Positions 6,922 to 16,600 of a DNA stretch of 64,000 bases are shown one piece after another. The translations under genes were made by a program, and so were the position numbers. The stretch spans positions 682,001 to 746,000 of the forward strand of contig NZ_LT963430.1 in NCBI RefSeq assembly GCF_900199405.1. The letters run 5' to 3'. The DNA comes from Beduinella massiliensis (GTDB lineage: Bacteria; Bacillota; Clostridia; Christensenellales; Aristaeellaceae). Each line of letters starts with the position of its first letter. Position 1 is the first letter of the stretch. The notes beneath the pieces are model-generated. The model was not told the origin of the DNA and made no database searches. It saw nothing but the letters and a program-made list of their open reading frames with translations.

Positions 6922-9513
6922 ATGAAGAGAAAAAATACGCGCCCCGCGAGGGGGAGCGTGGCGCTGCTTTGCGCCGCCGCGCTGCTTTGCGGCATGCTTT
7001 TGTTCGTGCCGCTGCTTTGCAGCCGGATTACCGCGGGGCTGGAAAAAAACGCCGTGGACGCCCTGAAGACCTCCGCCGAGGTGATCCGGCGCGGGGTGGA
7101 CAGCGCGCTTTCGGCGGACATGGAGATGGTGCGCCGCTTCGCCGCGCGCGTCGGCGGCTATTCGGAGCAGGCGCTGGTGCATTCGATGACGCTGTTTCGC
7201 TACAGCAACGAGCTTTCGGCCCTGTACTACGCGGACGGGACGGGCGTGGGCTTTTCCAGCGAGGGCGAGCCCTTTGACATCTCGATGCTGCCCGCGACCG
7301 AGCGCGCGCTCTCCCTGGGCGAGGAGGCGGTGTCCTCCTGCGACGCGGAGGACGGCGCGTACGCGCACGTGCTGATTCAGTCGCCCGTGTACCTGGGGAC
7401 GCAGATCGTCGGCGCCGTCTATGCGCTGCTGCCCTCGGCGCGCTACTACGCGGACGAGCTGCTGACGTTCCGGGACGGCGCGGGCCGCGCGTACGTCTTT
7501 TCCGCGCGCGACGGGCGATTCACGGTGCGGGGCGCGCACGCGGACGGGCTGGACGGCGCGGGCGGCACGCTCTACGAGGCGCTGCTCGCCATGGGCTGCG
7601 AAAAGGAGCGGGTGAACCGGATCGCGCGGGACGCGCAGGCGGGCGCCGGCGGGATGTACGGCGTGCGGATGGGCGGGGAGGAGGCCTACCTGTGCCTCGT
7701 GCCCTGCGAGACGGACGCGGACTGGCGGTTGGCGGCGGTGGTGCCCGCGAGCAGCGTGACGGGGCAGGCGCGCGACGTGCGCGTGATGCTGCTCGCGATC
7801 CAGGGCGTGATGGCGCTGGGCATCGCGCTGTCGCTGTTCGCGCTGTCGGCCTACGGGCGCGAGCGCCAGCGCCAGCACACGCGGCGGCTGCGCGAGGAGG
7901 CGGAGGCGAGCGTGCGCGCGCGCGAAAAGCGGCTGTCGGAGATCACCATGCGCGCGTACGACTTTCAGGTGATCGTGAACCTTTCGACGCTCGCCTGCCG
8001 CCAGGAAATCTACAGCGAGAAGGCGCGCGCGTTCCTGCCGATTTCCGACACCGACTACCCGGCCTACTTCGAGCGCGCCTGCCGCGAGCTGATCGACCCG
8101 CGCGACGTTCCGGCGCTGCGCGGCTTCTGCGGGCCGGAGCGCATCGCCCGCGCCGGGGCGGAGGCGCGGAGCCTGGATTACCGCATCACGAGCGGCGGGC
8201 AGACGTTCTGGTTTGGGTGCACGGCGTTCTTCGGGGAGCAGGACGGCCAGCGCTACGCCTACCTCCTGAGCAAGGACGTGACGGCGCGGGTGCAGGCGCG
8301 CGACGCCCTGCAGGCCGCGCTGGAGGACGCGCAGAGCGCGAACCAGGCGAAGACCCGCTTCCTGTCGAACATGTCGCACGACATCCGCACGCCCATGAAC
8401 GCCATCGTGGGCATGGCGCGCTACACGCGCGCGCACGCGGACGACCCGCAGGAGGTGAAGCGGGGGCTGGAGGTCATCACGGCCTCGTCGGAGCACCTGC
8501 TTTCCCTGATCGGCAACGTGCTGGACGTGGCGAAGATCGAGAGCGGCCACCTGGTGCTCACGGAGGAGCCGTTCGAGCTGCGCGCCGCCGTCGCGCGCGC
8601 CGAGTCGATCATCCGCCCGCTGTGCCGGGAGAAGGGGCAGGACTTTTCGGTGGAGCTCGTGCGCATCGAGCACGAATGCCTCGTGGGCGACATGCTGCGC
8701 CTCAACCAGGTGCTCATCAACCTGCTCAACAACGCGAGCAAGTTCACCCCCGCGGGCGGCAGCGTGCGCCTGCGGGTGGAGGAGGCGCCCGAACGCCCGG
8801 ACGGCGGGGCGCGCGAGGGCGGCGCCTACGCGGCGTTCGTCATCAGCGTGGCGGACACCGGCATCGGCATCGCGCCCGAAAACCAGGAGAAGATCTTCGA
8901 CGCCTTCGAGCGCGAGATCGATTCCACGGTGAACCGGGTGGAGGGCACCGGCCTGGGGCTCTCGATCGCCCGCAGCATCGTGCAGGCCATGGGCGGCACG
9001 ATCCGCTTGCAGAGCAGCCCCGGCCAGGGCACGACGTTCACCGCGACGGTGCACTTCAAGGTCGGGGAGAGCTGCCGCGCGCCGGAGGCCGCGGACGGGG
9101 CGGGCGAGGCGGAGGCGCCCGACCTTTCGGGCAGGCGCTTTCTGCTCGCGGAGGACCACCCCGTCAACCTCTTCATCGCGAAGAACCTGCTGGAGACGGC
9201 GGGCGCGCAGGTTTCCTGCGCGGAGGACGGCGAGCAGGCGCTGCGCGCCTTTCAGGAATCGCCGCCGGGCACCTACGACGCCGTCTTCATGGACGTGCAG
9301 ATGCCCGTGATGGACGGCTACGACGCCACGCGCGCCATCCGGGCGAGCGCCCACCCGCAGGCGAAGGACGTGCCCATCATCGCCATGACCGCGAACGTCT
9401 TCACCGAGGACGTGCAGTCGGCCCGCCAGGCGGGCATGAACGCCCACGTGGGCAAGCCCATCTCCATCGAGGCGATCGGGCAGGCCCTGCGCGCGTGCGG
9501 GGTGATCCGATAG
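6922..9513 (+). CDS. Hybrid sensor histidine kinase/response regulator
   Basis: An 863-aa membrane-bound phosphorelay kinase starting at ATG 6922 behind a GGGAGAA site. A first membrane helix (about residues 12-33) and a second (about 290-315) enclose a ~255-residue outside sensor of dCACHE-like size. A coiled segment and a PAS-like region follow. The HisKA box S-N-M-S-H-D-I-R-T-P-M-N places the phospho-accepting His near residue 486; the HATPase shows N-N-A-S-K-F, D-T-G-I-G-I-A and G-T-G-L-G-L-S. A receiver domain at the C-terminus has V-F-M-D-V-Q-M-P-V-M-D-G with Asp near residue 791. The ligand and output are unknown, since no Hpt or response regulator gene is adjacent. Confidence 0.9.
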   Translation: MKRKNTRPARGSVALLCAAALLCGMLLFVPLLCSRITAGLEKNAVDALKTSAEVIRRGVDSALSADMEMVRRFAARVGGYSEQALVHSMTLFRYSNELSALYYADGTGVGFSSEGEPFDISMLPATERALSLGEEAVSSCDAEDGAYAHVLIQSPVYLGTQIVGAVYALLPSARYYADELLTFRDGAGRAYVFSARDGRFTVRGAHADGLDGAGGTLYEALLAMGCEKERVNRIARDAQAGAGGMYGVRMGGEEAYLCLVPCETDADWRLAAVVPASSVTGQARDVRVMLLAIQGVMALGIALSLFALSAYGRERQRQHTRRLREEAEASVRAREKRLSEITMRAYDFQVIVNLSTLACRQEIYSEKARAFLPISDTDYPAYFERACRELIDPRDVPALRGFCGPERIARAGAEARSLDYRITSGGQTFWFGCTAFFGEQDGQRYAYLLSKDVTARVQARDALQAALEDAQSANQAKTRFLSNMSHDIRTPMNAIVGMARYTRAHADDPQEVKRGLEVITASSEHLLSLIGNVLDVAKIESGHLVLTEEPFELRAAVARAESIIRPLCREKGQDFSVELVRIEHECLVGDMLRLNQVLINLLNNASKFTPAGGSVRLRVEEAPERPDGGAREGGAYAAFVISVADTGIGIAPENQEKIFDAFEREIDSTVNRVEGTGLGLSIARSIVQAMGGTIRLQSSPGQGTTFTATVHFKVGESCRAPEAADGAGEAEAPDLSGRRFLLAEDHPVNLFIAKNLLETAGAQVSCAEDGEQALRAFQESPPGTYDAVFMDVQMPVMDGYDATRAIRASAHPQAKDVPIIAMTANVFTEDVQSARQAGMNAHVGKPISIEAIGQALRACGVIR

Positions 9514-9554
9514 GAAAGAAAGGGCTGCTTGGGGCGCGGTGAGATAAGAAAACA

Positions 9555-9590
9555 GATACGGATACAACGATTGTAAGTTGTATCCGTATC
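9555..9590. terminator. 14-bp perfect inverted repeat after the kinase gene
   Basis: GATACGGATACAAC and GTTGTATCCGTATC flank an 8-nt loop. It lies 41 bp after the kinase stop. There is no T-run, so it may be an mRNA 3' hairpin or a protein site rather than a classic terminator. Confidence 0.4.
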
Positions 9591-9779
9591 AAATATTAAT
9601 GATTAAAAGGAATAGCAAGCATAGGAAGCGTGGCCACACTTCCGAAAAACGTCTTGTTGGGAGCACCCAAACCCCTGATAATTTATTTCATACTGTGGCC
9701 ACAAAACATTTAGTTAGTGAAAGAGATAAAAGGCTGACGAAGAGAACTTGCATTTTCTAGCGTGGAGGATATAACTGAA

Positions 9780-10637
9780 GTGAAGTATAAAGATGGGAAG
9801 TGGGCAAAGCAAATTATCGAGCTTCAACATGAAGATGGAAGTTGGGGATATTTTCATTCGCTCAGTAAGCCCACGAAAGAACAACCGATGACAACCGAAC
9901 AAGCGCTTAGGCGGTTGCGCATCCTTGGCTTTACAGCAGAAGATGAACCTGTTCGTCGTGCTCTTGTATATATGGAAAAATGTTTGATAGGCGAACTTTC
10001 CATACCTGACCGCAACGAAGTAAAGCCTGACTGGTCACTTTTTCTCAGAACGATGTTTGCAGCGAACATAAGACTCTTTTTGCCGAAACACAAATTAGCA
10101 GTCATGGTTGCCGCTCAATGGGCGGATGTAATCGAAAAAGCCTTTTCAAAAGGTATGTTTGAAGGAATTCTTTATGAAGAAGCATATAGAACCACTCTAC
10201 GCTCGCAAGGCAAAAAAATACACTATTTTAAGAGCTTTGTAAACTTTTATCCACTTGTACTATTACCAAACACATTGTCCTTCGAAACAGAGAGACGAAT
10301 GCTTGATTATGTTTTGAATTATCCGAACGGCATTTATTATATTGGCTGTTCACGCTCAGTTTTTGATTTTCCTCCTGTATTTGCTTCGCTTGAAACAAGC
10401 CGCTATCTTGCTATGATTGAATTGTTATCGCAATACAGCATTGCTCATGAAAAACTGGCGTTTGTAGTTGATTGGTTAAATAATCATAAAGATGAAAATG
10501 GACAATGGGATTTAGGTTCAAAATCTAATGATGGAGTATATTTTCCACTATCAGATTCCTGGCGAAAGGCTGAAAACAGAAAGACCGATTGCACATACAG
10601 GATTGCCGCATTGTTGGATAACCTAAAGTCTATCTAA
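9780..10637 (+). CDS. Hypothetical protein with terpene-cyclase/prenyltransferase-like repeats
   Basis: About 285 aa with GTG 9780 preferred, because GGAGGAT (9764-9770) lies 9 nt upstream; GTG 9762 is also in frame. It begins (start)-K-Y-K-D-G-K-W-A and contains L-Q-H-E-D-G-S-W-G near the N-terminus and H-K-D-E-N-G-Q-W-D-L-G near the C-terminus. These motifs are typical of alpha/alpha-toroid repeats in squalene-cyclase and prenyltransferase-like proteins. The catalytic D-x-D-D of cyclases was not found, so enzymatic activity is not claimed. The gene is clearly AT-richer than its neighbours, which points to horizontal gain. It stands alone between two hairpins. Confidence 0.6.
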   Translation: MKYKDGKWAKQIIELQHEDGSWGYFHSLSKPTKEQPMTTEQALRRLRILGFTAEDEPVRRALVYMEKCLIGELSIPDRNEVKPDWSLFLRTMFAANIRLFLPKHKLAVMVAAQWADVIEKAFSKGMFEGILYEEAYRTTLRSQGKKIHYFKSFVNFYPLVLLPNTLSFETERRMLDYVLNYPNGIYYIGCSRSVFDFPPVFASLETSRYLAMIELLSQYSIAHEKLAFVVDWLNNHKDENGQWDLGSKSNDGVYFPLSDSWRKAENRKTDCTYRIAALLDNLKSI

Positions 10638-10691
10638 CACAGCTAATCAACATTTTCTACGTCAATCTTTTGACCATAAGGCCAATAAACT

Positions 10692-10727
10692 ACAAAACGG
10701 TAAAGGGTTCTCCCTTCACCGTTTTGT
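10692..10727. terminator. Bidirectional-type terminator hairpin
   Basis: ACAAAACGGTAAAGGG pairs with CCCTTCACCGTTTTGT around ttct, with one mismatch. T-rich sequence follows on the plus strand (gttttgtgtttcctt). It closes the AT-rich gene. Confidence 0.65.
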
Positions 10728-10809
10728 GTTTCCTTATTTCATGTCCCTTTTGGGCGGCCTTTTTTGTTGGAGAGTGCGCCCGGAATGGTAACGAATTTCT
10801 TTACCGATG

Positions 10810-10838
10810 TTGTCCGCGCGGCCCGCGCCCGGTATAAT
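10810..10838 (+). promoter_or_regulatory. Promoter of the nitroreductase operon
   Basis: TTGTCC (10810-10815), a 17-bp spacer and a perfect TATAAT (10833-10838) lie 33 bp before the nitroreductase ATG. The nearby ArsR-type regulator gene may act here, but no clear operator was recognised. Confidence 0.65.
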
Positions 10839-10870
10839 GGTTCATAATCCTTAACGAAAGGCGGAAAGAT

Positions 10871-11644
10871 ATGAAGCAGCACCGGGTGACAATCGACGCG
10901 GGCAGGTGCGTCGGCTGCGGCTTGTGCGCGGGCGTGTGCGCCGCGCACAACCTCACGATCCAGAATCGCAAAGCGAAGACCCTGTCGGAGGACTGCCTGA
11001 TGTGCGGTCAGTGCGCCGCGATCTGCCCGAAGCGGGCGGTTTCGATCAGCGGCTGCGCGGAGGAGCCCGCCGAAAGGCGCGGGGAAGCGCGCCTGAACCC
11101 GCGGGAGGTGCTGGAGGTCATTCGCTTCAGGCGAAGCATCCGCCGGTTCGAGCAGCGGGAGATCCCCAGGGAAGCGCTCGCGCGCATCCTGGAGGCGGGC
11201 AGGCTGACGCATACCGCGAAAAACGCGCAGGACGTGTCCTTCGTCGTGCTCGAACAGGAGAAGGACCGGGTCGAGCGCATGGCGGTTCGCCTGTTCCGGC
11301 GGCTCAAGCCGCTGGCGAACCTGTTTAGCCCGATGGCGCGAAACCGCGAGATCGACGAGCGCTTCTTCTTCTTTGGCGCGCCCACCGCGATCGTGATTCT
11401 GGCAAGGGACAGGACGAACGGCGTCCTCGCGGCGCAGAACATGGAGTTCGTCGCGGAGGCCGAGGGCCTCGGCGTGCTGTACAGCGGTTTTTTCACGACG
11501 GCGGCGAACGCCTCGCGCGCAATCCGCCGCGCGATTCAGATGCCCCGGGGCAAGCGCGTGGCGATGACGCTGGTGCTGGGCTACCCGGACGTGCGGTTCC
11601 TGCGCGCCGCGCCGCGCGATGCGCTGGACGTCCGGTACATGTAG
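10871..11644 (+). CDS. Ferredoxin-nitroreductase fusion
   Basis: A 257-aa protein. Residues 1-65 hold two 4Fe-4S clusters (C-V-G-C-G-L-C-A-G-V-C and C-L-M-C-G-Q-C-A-A-I-C-P). A nitroreductase-fold FMN domain follows, starting at F-R-R-S-I-R-R-F, the usual FMN-contact motif. The family moves electrons from ferredoxin-type donors through FMN to nitro or quinone-like acceptors, in the cytoplasm. The gene opens an operon with the ArsR-type regulator (11 bp downstream) and the EFR1 flavodoxin/ferredoxin, so all three probably belong to one redox-stress unit. The physiological substrate is unknown. Confidence 0.88.
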   Translation: MKQHRVTIDAGRCVGCGLCAGVCAAHNLTIQNRKAKTLSEDCLMCGQCAAICPKRAVSISGCAEEPAERRGEARLNPREVLEVIRFRRSIRRFEQREIPREALARILEAGRLTHTAKNAQDVSFVVLEQEKDRVERMAVRLFRRLKPLANLFSPMARNREIDERFFFFGAPTAIVILARDRTNGVLAAQNMEFVAEAEGLGVLYSGFFTTAANASRAIRRAIQMPRGKRVAMTLVLGYPDVRFLRAAPRDALDVRYM

Positions 11645-11655
11645 AGGAGGCAGGC

Positions 11656-12006
11656 ATGGCAAAGGAATGCGAAGAGGCGCTGCGGGAGATCGTGGAGGGG
11701 TTTCGCTCGTGCAGGCGCGCGTTTACGGCCATCGGGGACGAGACGAGGCAGCTCATCCTGCTCGTGCTGCTGCAAAGCGACCTGACGGGCGTGCGCGTCG
11801 GGGAGATCGCGGAAAAGGCGCACCTGACGCGGCCCTCCGTCTCGCACCACCTGCAAATCCTGCGGGAGGCCGGCATCGTCGCGATGCGGCGCGAGGGCAC
11901 CCGCAACTTTTACTACCTGAGCGTGGACGGCACGCAGTGGAAGGAGATCGCCGGTCTGATCGACCTCATTTACGCGAGCATCCTGCACATCAGCGCGCCC
12001 ACCTGA
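11656..12006 (+). CDS. ArsR/SmtB-family transcriptional regulator
   Basis: A 116-aa winged-helix protein: A-I-G-D-E-T-R-Q-L-I-L near residue 25, then the recognition region H-L-T-R-P-S-V-S-H-H-L-Q-I-L and the wing R-R-E-G-T-R-N-F-Y-Y-L. These are hallmark ArsR-type segments. No metal-binding Cys pair (C-x-C) is present in the recognition helix, so a metal sensor of the classic type is unlikely. GAGGAGG lies just before the ATG. It is in the middle of the redox operon and may control it. Confidence 0.85.
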   Translation: MAKECEEALREIVEGFRSCRRAFTAIGDETRQLILLVLLQSDLTGVRVGEIAEKAHLTRPSVSHHLQILREAGIVAMRREGTRNFYYLSVDGTQWKEIAGLIDLIYASILHISAPT

Positions 12007-12027
12007 AACGAAACGGAGGCGAGGGCC

Positions 12028-12786
12028 ATGATTCTTTATTTCTCGGGAACGGGGAACAGCGCGTACGCCGCGAGGCGGATCGGGCGGGCCGTGGGGGACG
12101 GCGTGACCGACCTGTTTGAGCGGATTCGCGGCCGCGATTTTTCGCGGATGCACTCGGACAGCCCGTGGGTCGTCGTCGTCCCGACCTATGCGTGGCGGAT
12201 TCCCCGCGTCGTGCAGGCGTGGCTCGCGCGGACGGAGCTTGCGGGCAGCCGGGACCTGTACTTCGTGATGACCTGCGGCGGGAGCATCGGGGACGCGGGC
12301 AGGTATCTGCGGGCGCTTTGCGCGGAAAAGGGGCTGCGCTACCGGGGCTGCGCCGGGATCAGGATGCCGGAAAACTACGTCGCGCTGTTCACCACGCCCA
12401 CGCGGGCGGAGGCGCTTGAGATCATCCGGGAGGCGGACGGCGCGATCGACGAGGCCGCCCGGCGGATCGGGGGCGGCGAGGCGCTGCCCGAAAGCGCCCC
12501 GACGTGGCGGGACAGGCTGAGCAGCGGCCCCGTCAACGCCGCGTTCTACCCGGCGTTCGTGCACGCGGGGAAGTTTTACGCCACCGACGCGTGCGTCTCC
12601 TGCGGGAAGTGCGCCGCCGTCTGCCCGCTCGGCAACGTCCGGCTGGAGGCGGGCAGGCCCGTGTGGGGCAAGGACTGCACCCACTGTATGGCCTGTATCT
12701 GCCGCTGCCCGACGGAGGCGATCGAGTACGGGAAGCACAGCCGGGGCCTGCCGCGGTACGTCTGCCCGAAATCGGGCGAGGAATGA
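12028..12786 (+). CDS. EFR1-type flavodoxin/ferredoxin protein
   Basis: A 252-aa protein starting M-I-L-Y-F-S-G-T-G-N-S, the FMN phosphate-binding loop of the flavodoxin fold. The C-terminal part carries two 4Fe-4S motifs (C-V-S-C-G-K-C-A-A-V-C-P and C-T-H-C-M-A-C-I-C-R-C-P). This arrangement defines the EFR1 ferrodoxin group of anaerobes. It would act as a cytoplasmic electron carrier with the nitroreductase and ArsR genes upstream (22-bp gap). The sequence after the stop turns at once into a long minisatellite. Confidence 0.88.
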   Translation: MILYFSGTGNSAYAARRIGRAVGDGVTDLFERIRGRDFSRMHSDSPWVVVVPTYAWRIPRVVQAWLARTELAGSRDLYFVMTCGGSIGDAGRYLRALCAEKGLRYRGCAGIRMPENYVALFTTPTRAEALEIIREADGAIDEAARRIGGGEALPESAPTWRDRLSSGPVNAAFYPAFVHAGKFYATDACVSCGKCAAVCPLGNVRLEAGRPVWGKDCTHCMACICRCPTEAIEYGKHSRGLPRYVCPKSGEE

Positions 12787-12807
12787 GGGCGCGGGAAACG
12801 CGCGGGC

Positions 12808-13860
12808 GTACGGAGTAGCGAACCGGTATATCGGGATGGCGAACGAAAGGGGCGCGGGGTAAGCGCGGGGCGTACGGAGAAGCGAATCTGCGTATCGGGA
12901 TGTCGAACGCAAAGCGCGCGGGGGAAGCGCGGGGGCGTACGGAGAAGCGAACCTGTGTATCGAGATGGCGAACGCAAAGCGCGGGGGAAGCGCGGGGGCG
13001 TACGGAGAAGCGAACCTGTGTATCGGGATGGCGAACGGAAAAGCGCGGGGAAAGCGCGTGTGCGTACGGAGAAGCGAACCTGTGTATCGGGATGGCGAAC
13101 AAAAAAAGCGCAAGCGTACGGAGAAGCAAACTTGTATATCGGGATAGCGAACGCAAAGCGCGTGGAGGATAAGCCTCCAGAGCGCGTGTGTACGGAGAAG
13201 CGAACTTGTGTATCGGGATAGCGAACGAAAGATGCGCGTGCGTGTACGGAGAAGCGAATCCGTGTATCGGGATGGCGAACGAAAGCGGCGCGCGGGTGTA
13301 CGGAGAAGCGAACTTGTATATCGGGATAGCAAACAAAAGGCGCGCGGCGGAAGCGTGCGGTCGTACGGAGAAGCGAACCTGTATATCGGGATGGCGAATG
13401 AAAAAGCGCGCGTTCATACGGAGAAGCGAATCTACATATCGGGATAGCGAACGAAAAAGCGCAAGGGCGTACGGCGAAGCGAATCTGTATATCGGGATGT
13501 CGAACGAAAGCGGCTCGCGCGTGTACGGAGAAGCGAATCTGTGTATCGGGATGGCGAACGAAAGCGGCTCGCGCGTGTACGGAGAAGCGAATCTGTGTAT
13601 CGAGATGGCGAACGCAAAAAGCGCAGGGGCGTACGGAGAAGCGAACTTGTATATCGGGATAGCGAACTCAAAGCGCGCAAGCGTACGGCGAAGCGAATTT
13701 GTGTATCGGGATGGCGAACAAAAGAAGCGCAAGCGTACGGAGAAGCGAATCTACATATCGGGATAGCGAACGAAAAGCGCGCGGGGGGATAAGCCTCCAG
13801 CGCGCTTTTGTACGGAGAAGCGAACCTGTATATCGGGATGGCGAACAAAAAAGCGCGCGG
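12808..13860. repeat. Minisatellite of 18 imperfect units
   Basis: A ~36-bp core of the form tacggagaagcgaacctgt followed by atcgggatggcgaac recurs 18 times, starting near 12808, 12869, 12937, 12999, 13062, 13116, 13190, 13234, 13297, 13362, 13417, 13468, 13523, 13577, 13631, 13681, 13734 and 13810. Spacers of about 14-40 bp are low-complexity and rich in gcgcg. The array fills the gap between two convergent genes and stays open in several frames, but no ribosome binding site or start supports a protein. Confidence 0.85.
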
Positions 13861-13874
13861 CACAAGGCTCCCGG

Positions 13875-15677
13875 CTACAGGCTCTCCGGGAAGAAGAGGT
13901 CCCTCAGGGACTCGATGGAGAGGTCCCTTCCGGCGTTGCTGAGGCAGTAGTCCGCGAACAGCGGGTTGTCGGTCACGAGGCCGTCCGCCTGCATGCGCAC
14001 GATCTTCAGCATGTTCCGCTCGGTGTTCGCCGTCCAGGCGTAGACCTGCTTGCCCTGAAAGTGCGCCTCCGCGACGAACTCGCCTGTGAGCGAGGTCGTC
14101 TCCACGCTGTAGGCGTCGATGTCCGCGAGGTCGTACTGCTCCGAGAGCAGCAGCACGGAGATGTAGGCCGTCTGAACGTCCGGCGCGAGCGCCTTGACGC
14201 GCCGCAGCAGGTCGAGGTTCATCGAGGCGATGACGCACTCGTCCCGCATGCCGAAGCGGTCGATCTCGCCGAGCGTCGCCTCCACGAGGTTTTGCTCGCG
14301 CCCCGTGGCCTTGAGCTCGATCATGAGCCGGATGCGCCCCTTCGCCGCCTCCAGCATCTGGGAGAGCTCCGGCACCGGCTCGCCCGCGTATGCGTAGCTG
14401 AAGGACGCGCCCGCGTCGAGCGCGCGCACCTGCGCAAGCGTCGCGTCCCACACGTTCAGGTCCACGCCCGTGGTGCGGCGGAAGTTCGTGTCGTGCAGCG
14501 CGACGAGCGCGCCGTCGCGAAGCTGCTGCACGTCGATCTCCGCCATGGACGCGCCGTGCTCCGCGGCGAGGCGCAGCGCGGCCACCGTGTTTTCCGGCGC
14601 GAAGGCCGCGCCCGCGCGGTGGGCGACGACGATCGTTTCCGGCGAATGGGGGTAGTACGCGGCCCCGCCCAGCTCCGATTCGCTGAACAGGGGCAGCAGC
14701 AGGGCCACCGCGGCCAGCCGCGCCGCGCGCAGGAGCCGCGCGCGCGCCGTCCGCTCCGCGCGCTCCGGCGCGGGCCGCGCGTCGCCGCGCAGGCGGTGGT
14801 AGAGCACGGTCGCCCCCGTGAACAGGCAGGCGGAGAGGAACGCGCCCGCCGCGATGCGCCACACGCCCGCCCACGCGCCGAGAAGCCGGAGGTAGTCCGC
14901 GCCGCCGGACGCGCCGAAGCGGAGGCGCACGCCGGCGGCGGCGAGCCCCGCGAGGCCGAGGGTGACGAGCAGCAGCGAGAGCAGGTAGCCGAGCATGGCG
15001 GCGGCGAGCGCCGCGAGGGCGCGCAGCTTTTTCCCGCGCAGCAGCCGAAGCCCCGTCCGCCAGGATTCCGGGAACGAGCAGCCCGTCAGCACGAGCGCCG
15101 GGAAGCCGGGCAGGTAGAGGAAGACGAGCGCGCACAGGCCCGCGACCAGCGCGCCGAAGAGGAAGTGCAGCGGCGGGCGCTCGCGCAGGAAGTCGAGGAT
15201 GAACTCCGGCACCCGGACCGCCTGCAGGGAGCTGCCGAGCAGCGCGAAGACGGAGAGCGCCATCGCGGGCAGCATGAGCAGCACCGCGAGGCGCCTTGGC
15301 GCGAGCAGCGAGGCCGTGCGCTTCGCCGCGCGGACGGTGAGGGCGCGCAACGTCAGGCGCTCGCCGCGGTAGCCCGCCTCGCCGTAGAGCACGAGCGCCG
15401 TAAGCTCGAAGCAGACGAACAGCCCCAGGGCGAGCAGCACAGCCGCGAGCGCGAGCACGGCGGGCAGGCTGCCGAGCACCCGGCCCAGGTTTTCCTGCCC
15501 CAGAAAGCCCTGCCCCGCGAGGCGCGGCAGGGCGGAGAGGACGGCGTGCACGGCGGGGTAGAGCACGGCCGCGCCCAGGGCCCGGTAGAGCATTTCAAAC
15601 AGCAGCAGCACGCTGCCGTTCTTCATCAGGGCCGACAGCACGACGCGCGTGCCGGTCCGCCCGCTCCGCTTGGCCAT
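13875..15677 (-). CDS. Membrane-anchored glycerophosphodiester phosphodiesterase
   Basis: A 600-aa protein. The first ~330 residues form about eight hydrophobic segments, as in the GDPD-associated membrane domain. A GDPD domain follows, with V-A-H-R-A-G-A-A-F-A-P-E-N-T near residue 345, A-E-I-D-V-Q-Q (metal-binding Glu/Asp) and L-H-D-T-N-F-R-R-T-T. The family hydrolyses glycerophosphodiesters to an alcohol and glycerol-3-phosphate; fused forms may act on lipid or lipoteichoic acid polymers at the membrane. The 3' end abuts the minisatellite. It resembles in style, but is not the same family as, the membrane proteins at 25-29 kb. Confidence 0.88.
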   Translation of the reverse strand: MAKRSGRTGTRVVLSALMKNGSVLLLFEMLYRALGAAVLYPAVHAVLSALPRLAGQGFLGQENLGRVLGSLPAVLALAAVLLALGLFVCFELTALVLYGEAGYRGERLTLRALTVRAAKRTASLLAPRRLAVLLMLPAMALSVFALLGSSLQAVRVPEFILDFLRERPPLHFLFGALVAGLCALVFLYLPGFPALVLTGCSFPESWRTGLRLLRGKKLRALAALAAAMLGYLLSLLLVTLGLAGLAAAGVRLRFGASGGADYLRLLGAWAGVWRIAAGAFLSACLFTGATVLYHRLRGDARPAPERAERTARARLLRAARLAAVALLLPLFSESELGGAAYYPHSPETIVVAHRAGAAFAPENTVAALRLAAEHGASMAEIDVQQLRDGALVALHDTNFRRTTGVDLNVWDATLAQVRALDAGASFSYAYAGEPVPELSQMLEAAKGRIRLMIELKATGREQNLVEATLGEIDRFGMRDECVIASMNLDLLRRVKALAPDVQTAYISVLLLSEQYDLADIDAYSVETTSLTGEFVAEAHFQGKQVYAWTANTERNMLKIVRMQADGLVTDNPLFADYCLSNAGRDLSIESLRDLFFPESL

Positions 15678-15952
15678 GGTGAGGCCCTCCTTTCAACCCG
15701 TAAAGCGAAACGCCGGGGGGTCTTTTGCTGATTTTGCAGATGAAAATCGGCTGATAACTTTTAAAGCCAGCCTTTATATGGGGACGGCGGAGCCCTTGCA
15801 AATCAAGTCGCTTTTGCGCCCCTATTTAGATCACGAACTGGGCGGGCGAAAGGGTCGATGACGGCGCGTCCGTTTGCTTTGGTTCTCATAATCTCCCCGG
15901 CAAACTGGGAATAAGCCTGGCAGAAAAAACCTGATAGACGACCTGTTTTCAA

Positions 15953-16600
15953 TTAACGCGACCATCCAAAATGATGTTCCACTTTCCTTGTTGTTTCATT
16001 CACAGGGCTTTCTGCATCCCTTTCAAGCCAAAAATATTTACTGGACTTGATTTGTTCGCATCTTTCCAGGTTGATATCCTTTAAGGTCGCGTTAAAAAGG
16101 GCTTTCGCTTTTTTCACATGAGAGGCACTGTTAATGAAGTTATGAAATCCCGCATGATCTGGACGCTTGCAATAATCGTCGATCAAATCCGTAGGATCTT
16201 TTATCAAAAAAGCAACCCTTGAGGGTTCAGTCAATTGATCTGCTTCTTCAACAGTCAAATGGCAGTCGCACAGGATAATTCGATTTTGTGAAAGCCGGAT
16301 TAAATCCAGCAGAACAAAATCGAATTGCTCTCTTGTATTATCAAGAAGCCATTTCCTGTATTCCTCAACGGTCCGTCCAAAGAATTCATCCGCATCTTTG
16401 AATTTTTTGTTCATAGAAGGTTGAAATTTGGGATGGGACATCTGTTGATGGGTTTGAAATTCTTCATCCATATGGTACACCATCAAATCATGCTTTTTCC
16501 CCAATTCACAGGAAATCGTCGTCTTCCCGCCGCAGGGGGTTCCCGTTATGAAATATACATTTTTTAAATATTCTTTCAATACGTTATCTTGAAATATCAC
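15953..16600 (-). CDS. P-loop NTPase/kinase-like protein
   Basis: A 215-aa protein with an N-terminal Walker A motif I-T-G-T-P-C-G-G-K-T-T near residue 19, as in small nucleotide or antibiotic kinases. A Walker B-like D-F-V-L-L-D-L lies near residue 95, and L-I-K-D-P near residue 135 may be part of a lid. No named family was recognised. It is markedly AT-richer than its neighbours, which suggests recent gain. It is monocistronic. A role in phosphorylating a small molecule is possible but only inferred from the fold. Confidence 0.6.
   Translation of the reverse strand: MIFQDNVLKEYLKNVYFITGTPCGGKTTISCELGKKHDLMVYHMDEEFQTHQQMSHPKFQPSMNKKFKDADEFFGRTVEEYRKWLLDNTREQFDFVLLDLIRLSQNRIILCDCHLTVEEADQLTEPSRVAFLIKDPTDLIDDYCKRPDHAGFHNFINSASHVKKAKALFNATLKDINLERCEQIKSSKYFWLERDAESPVNETTRKVEHHFGWSR

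Noticed and set aside
12808-13860. CRISPR array
   Set aside because: The core repeats are regularly spaced, but spacers are short, uneven and low-complexity, the repeats vary, and no cas gene is present.
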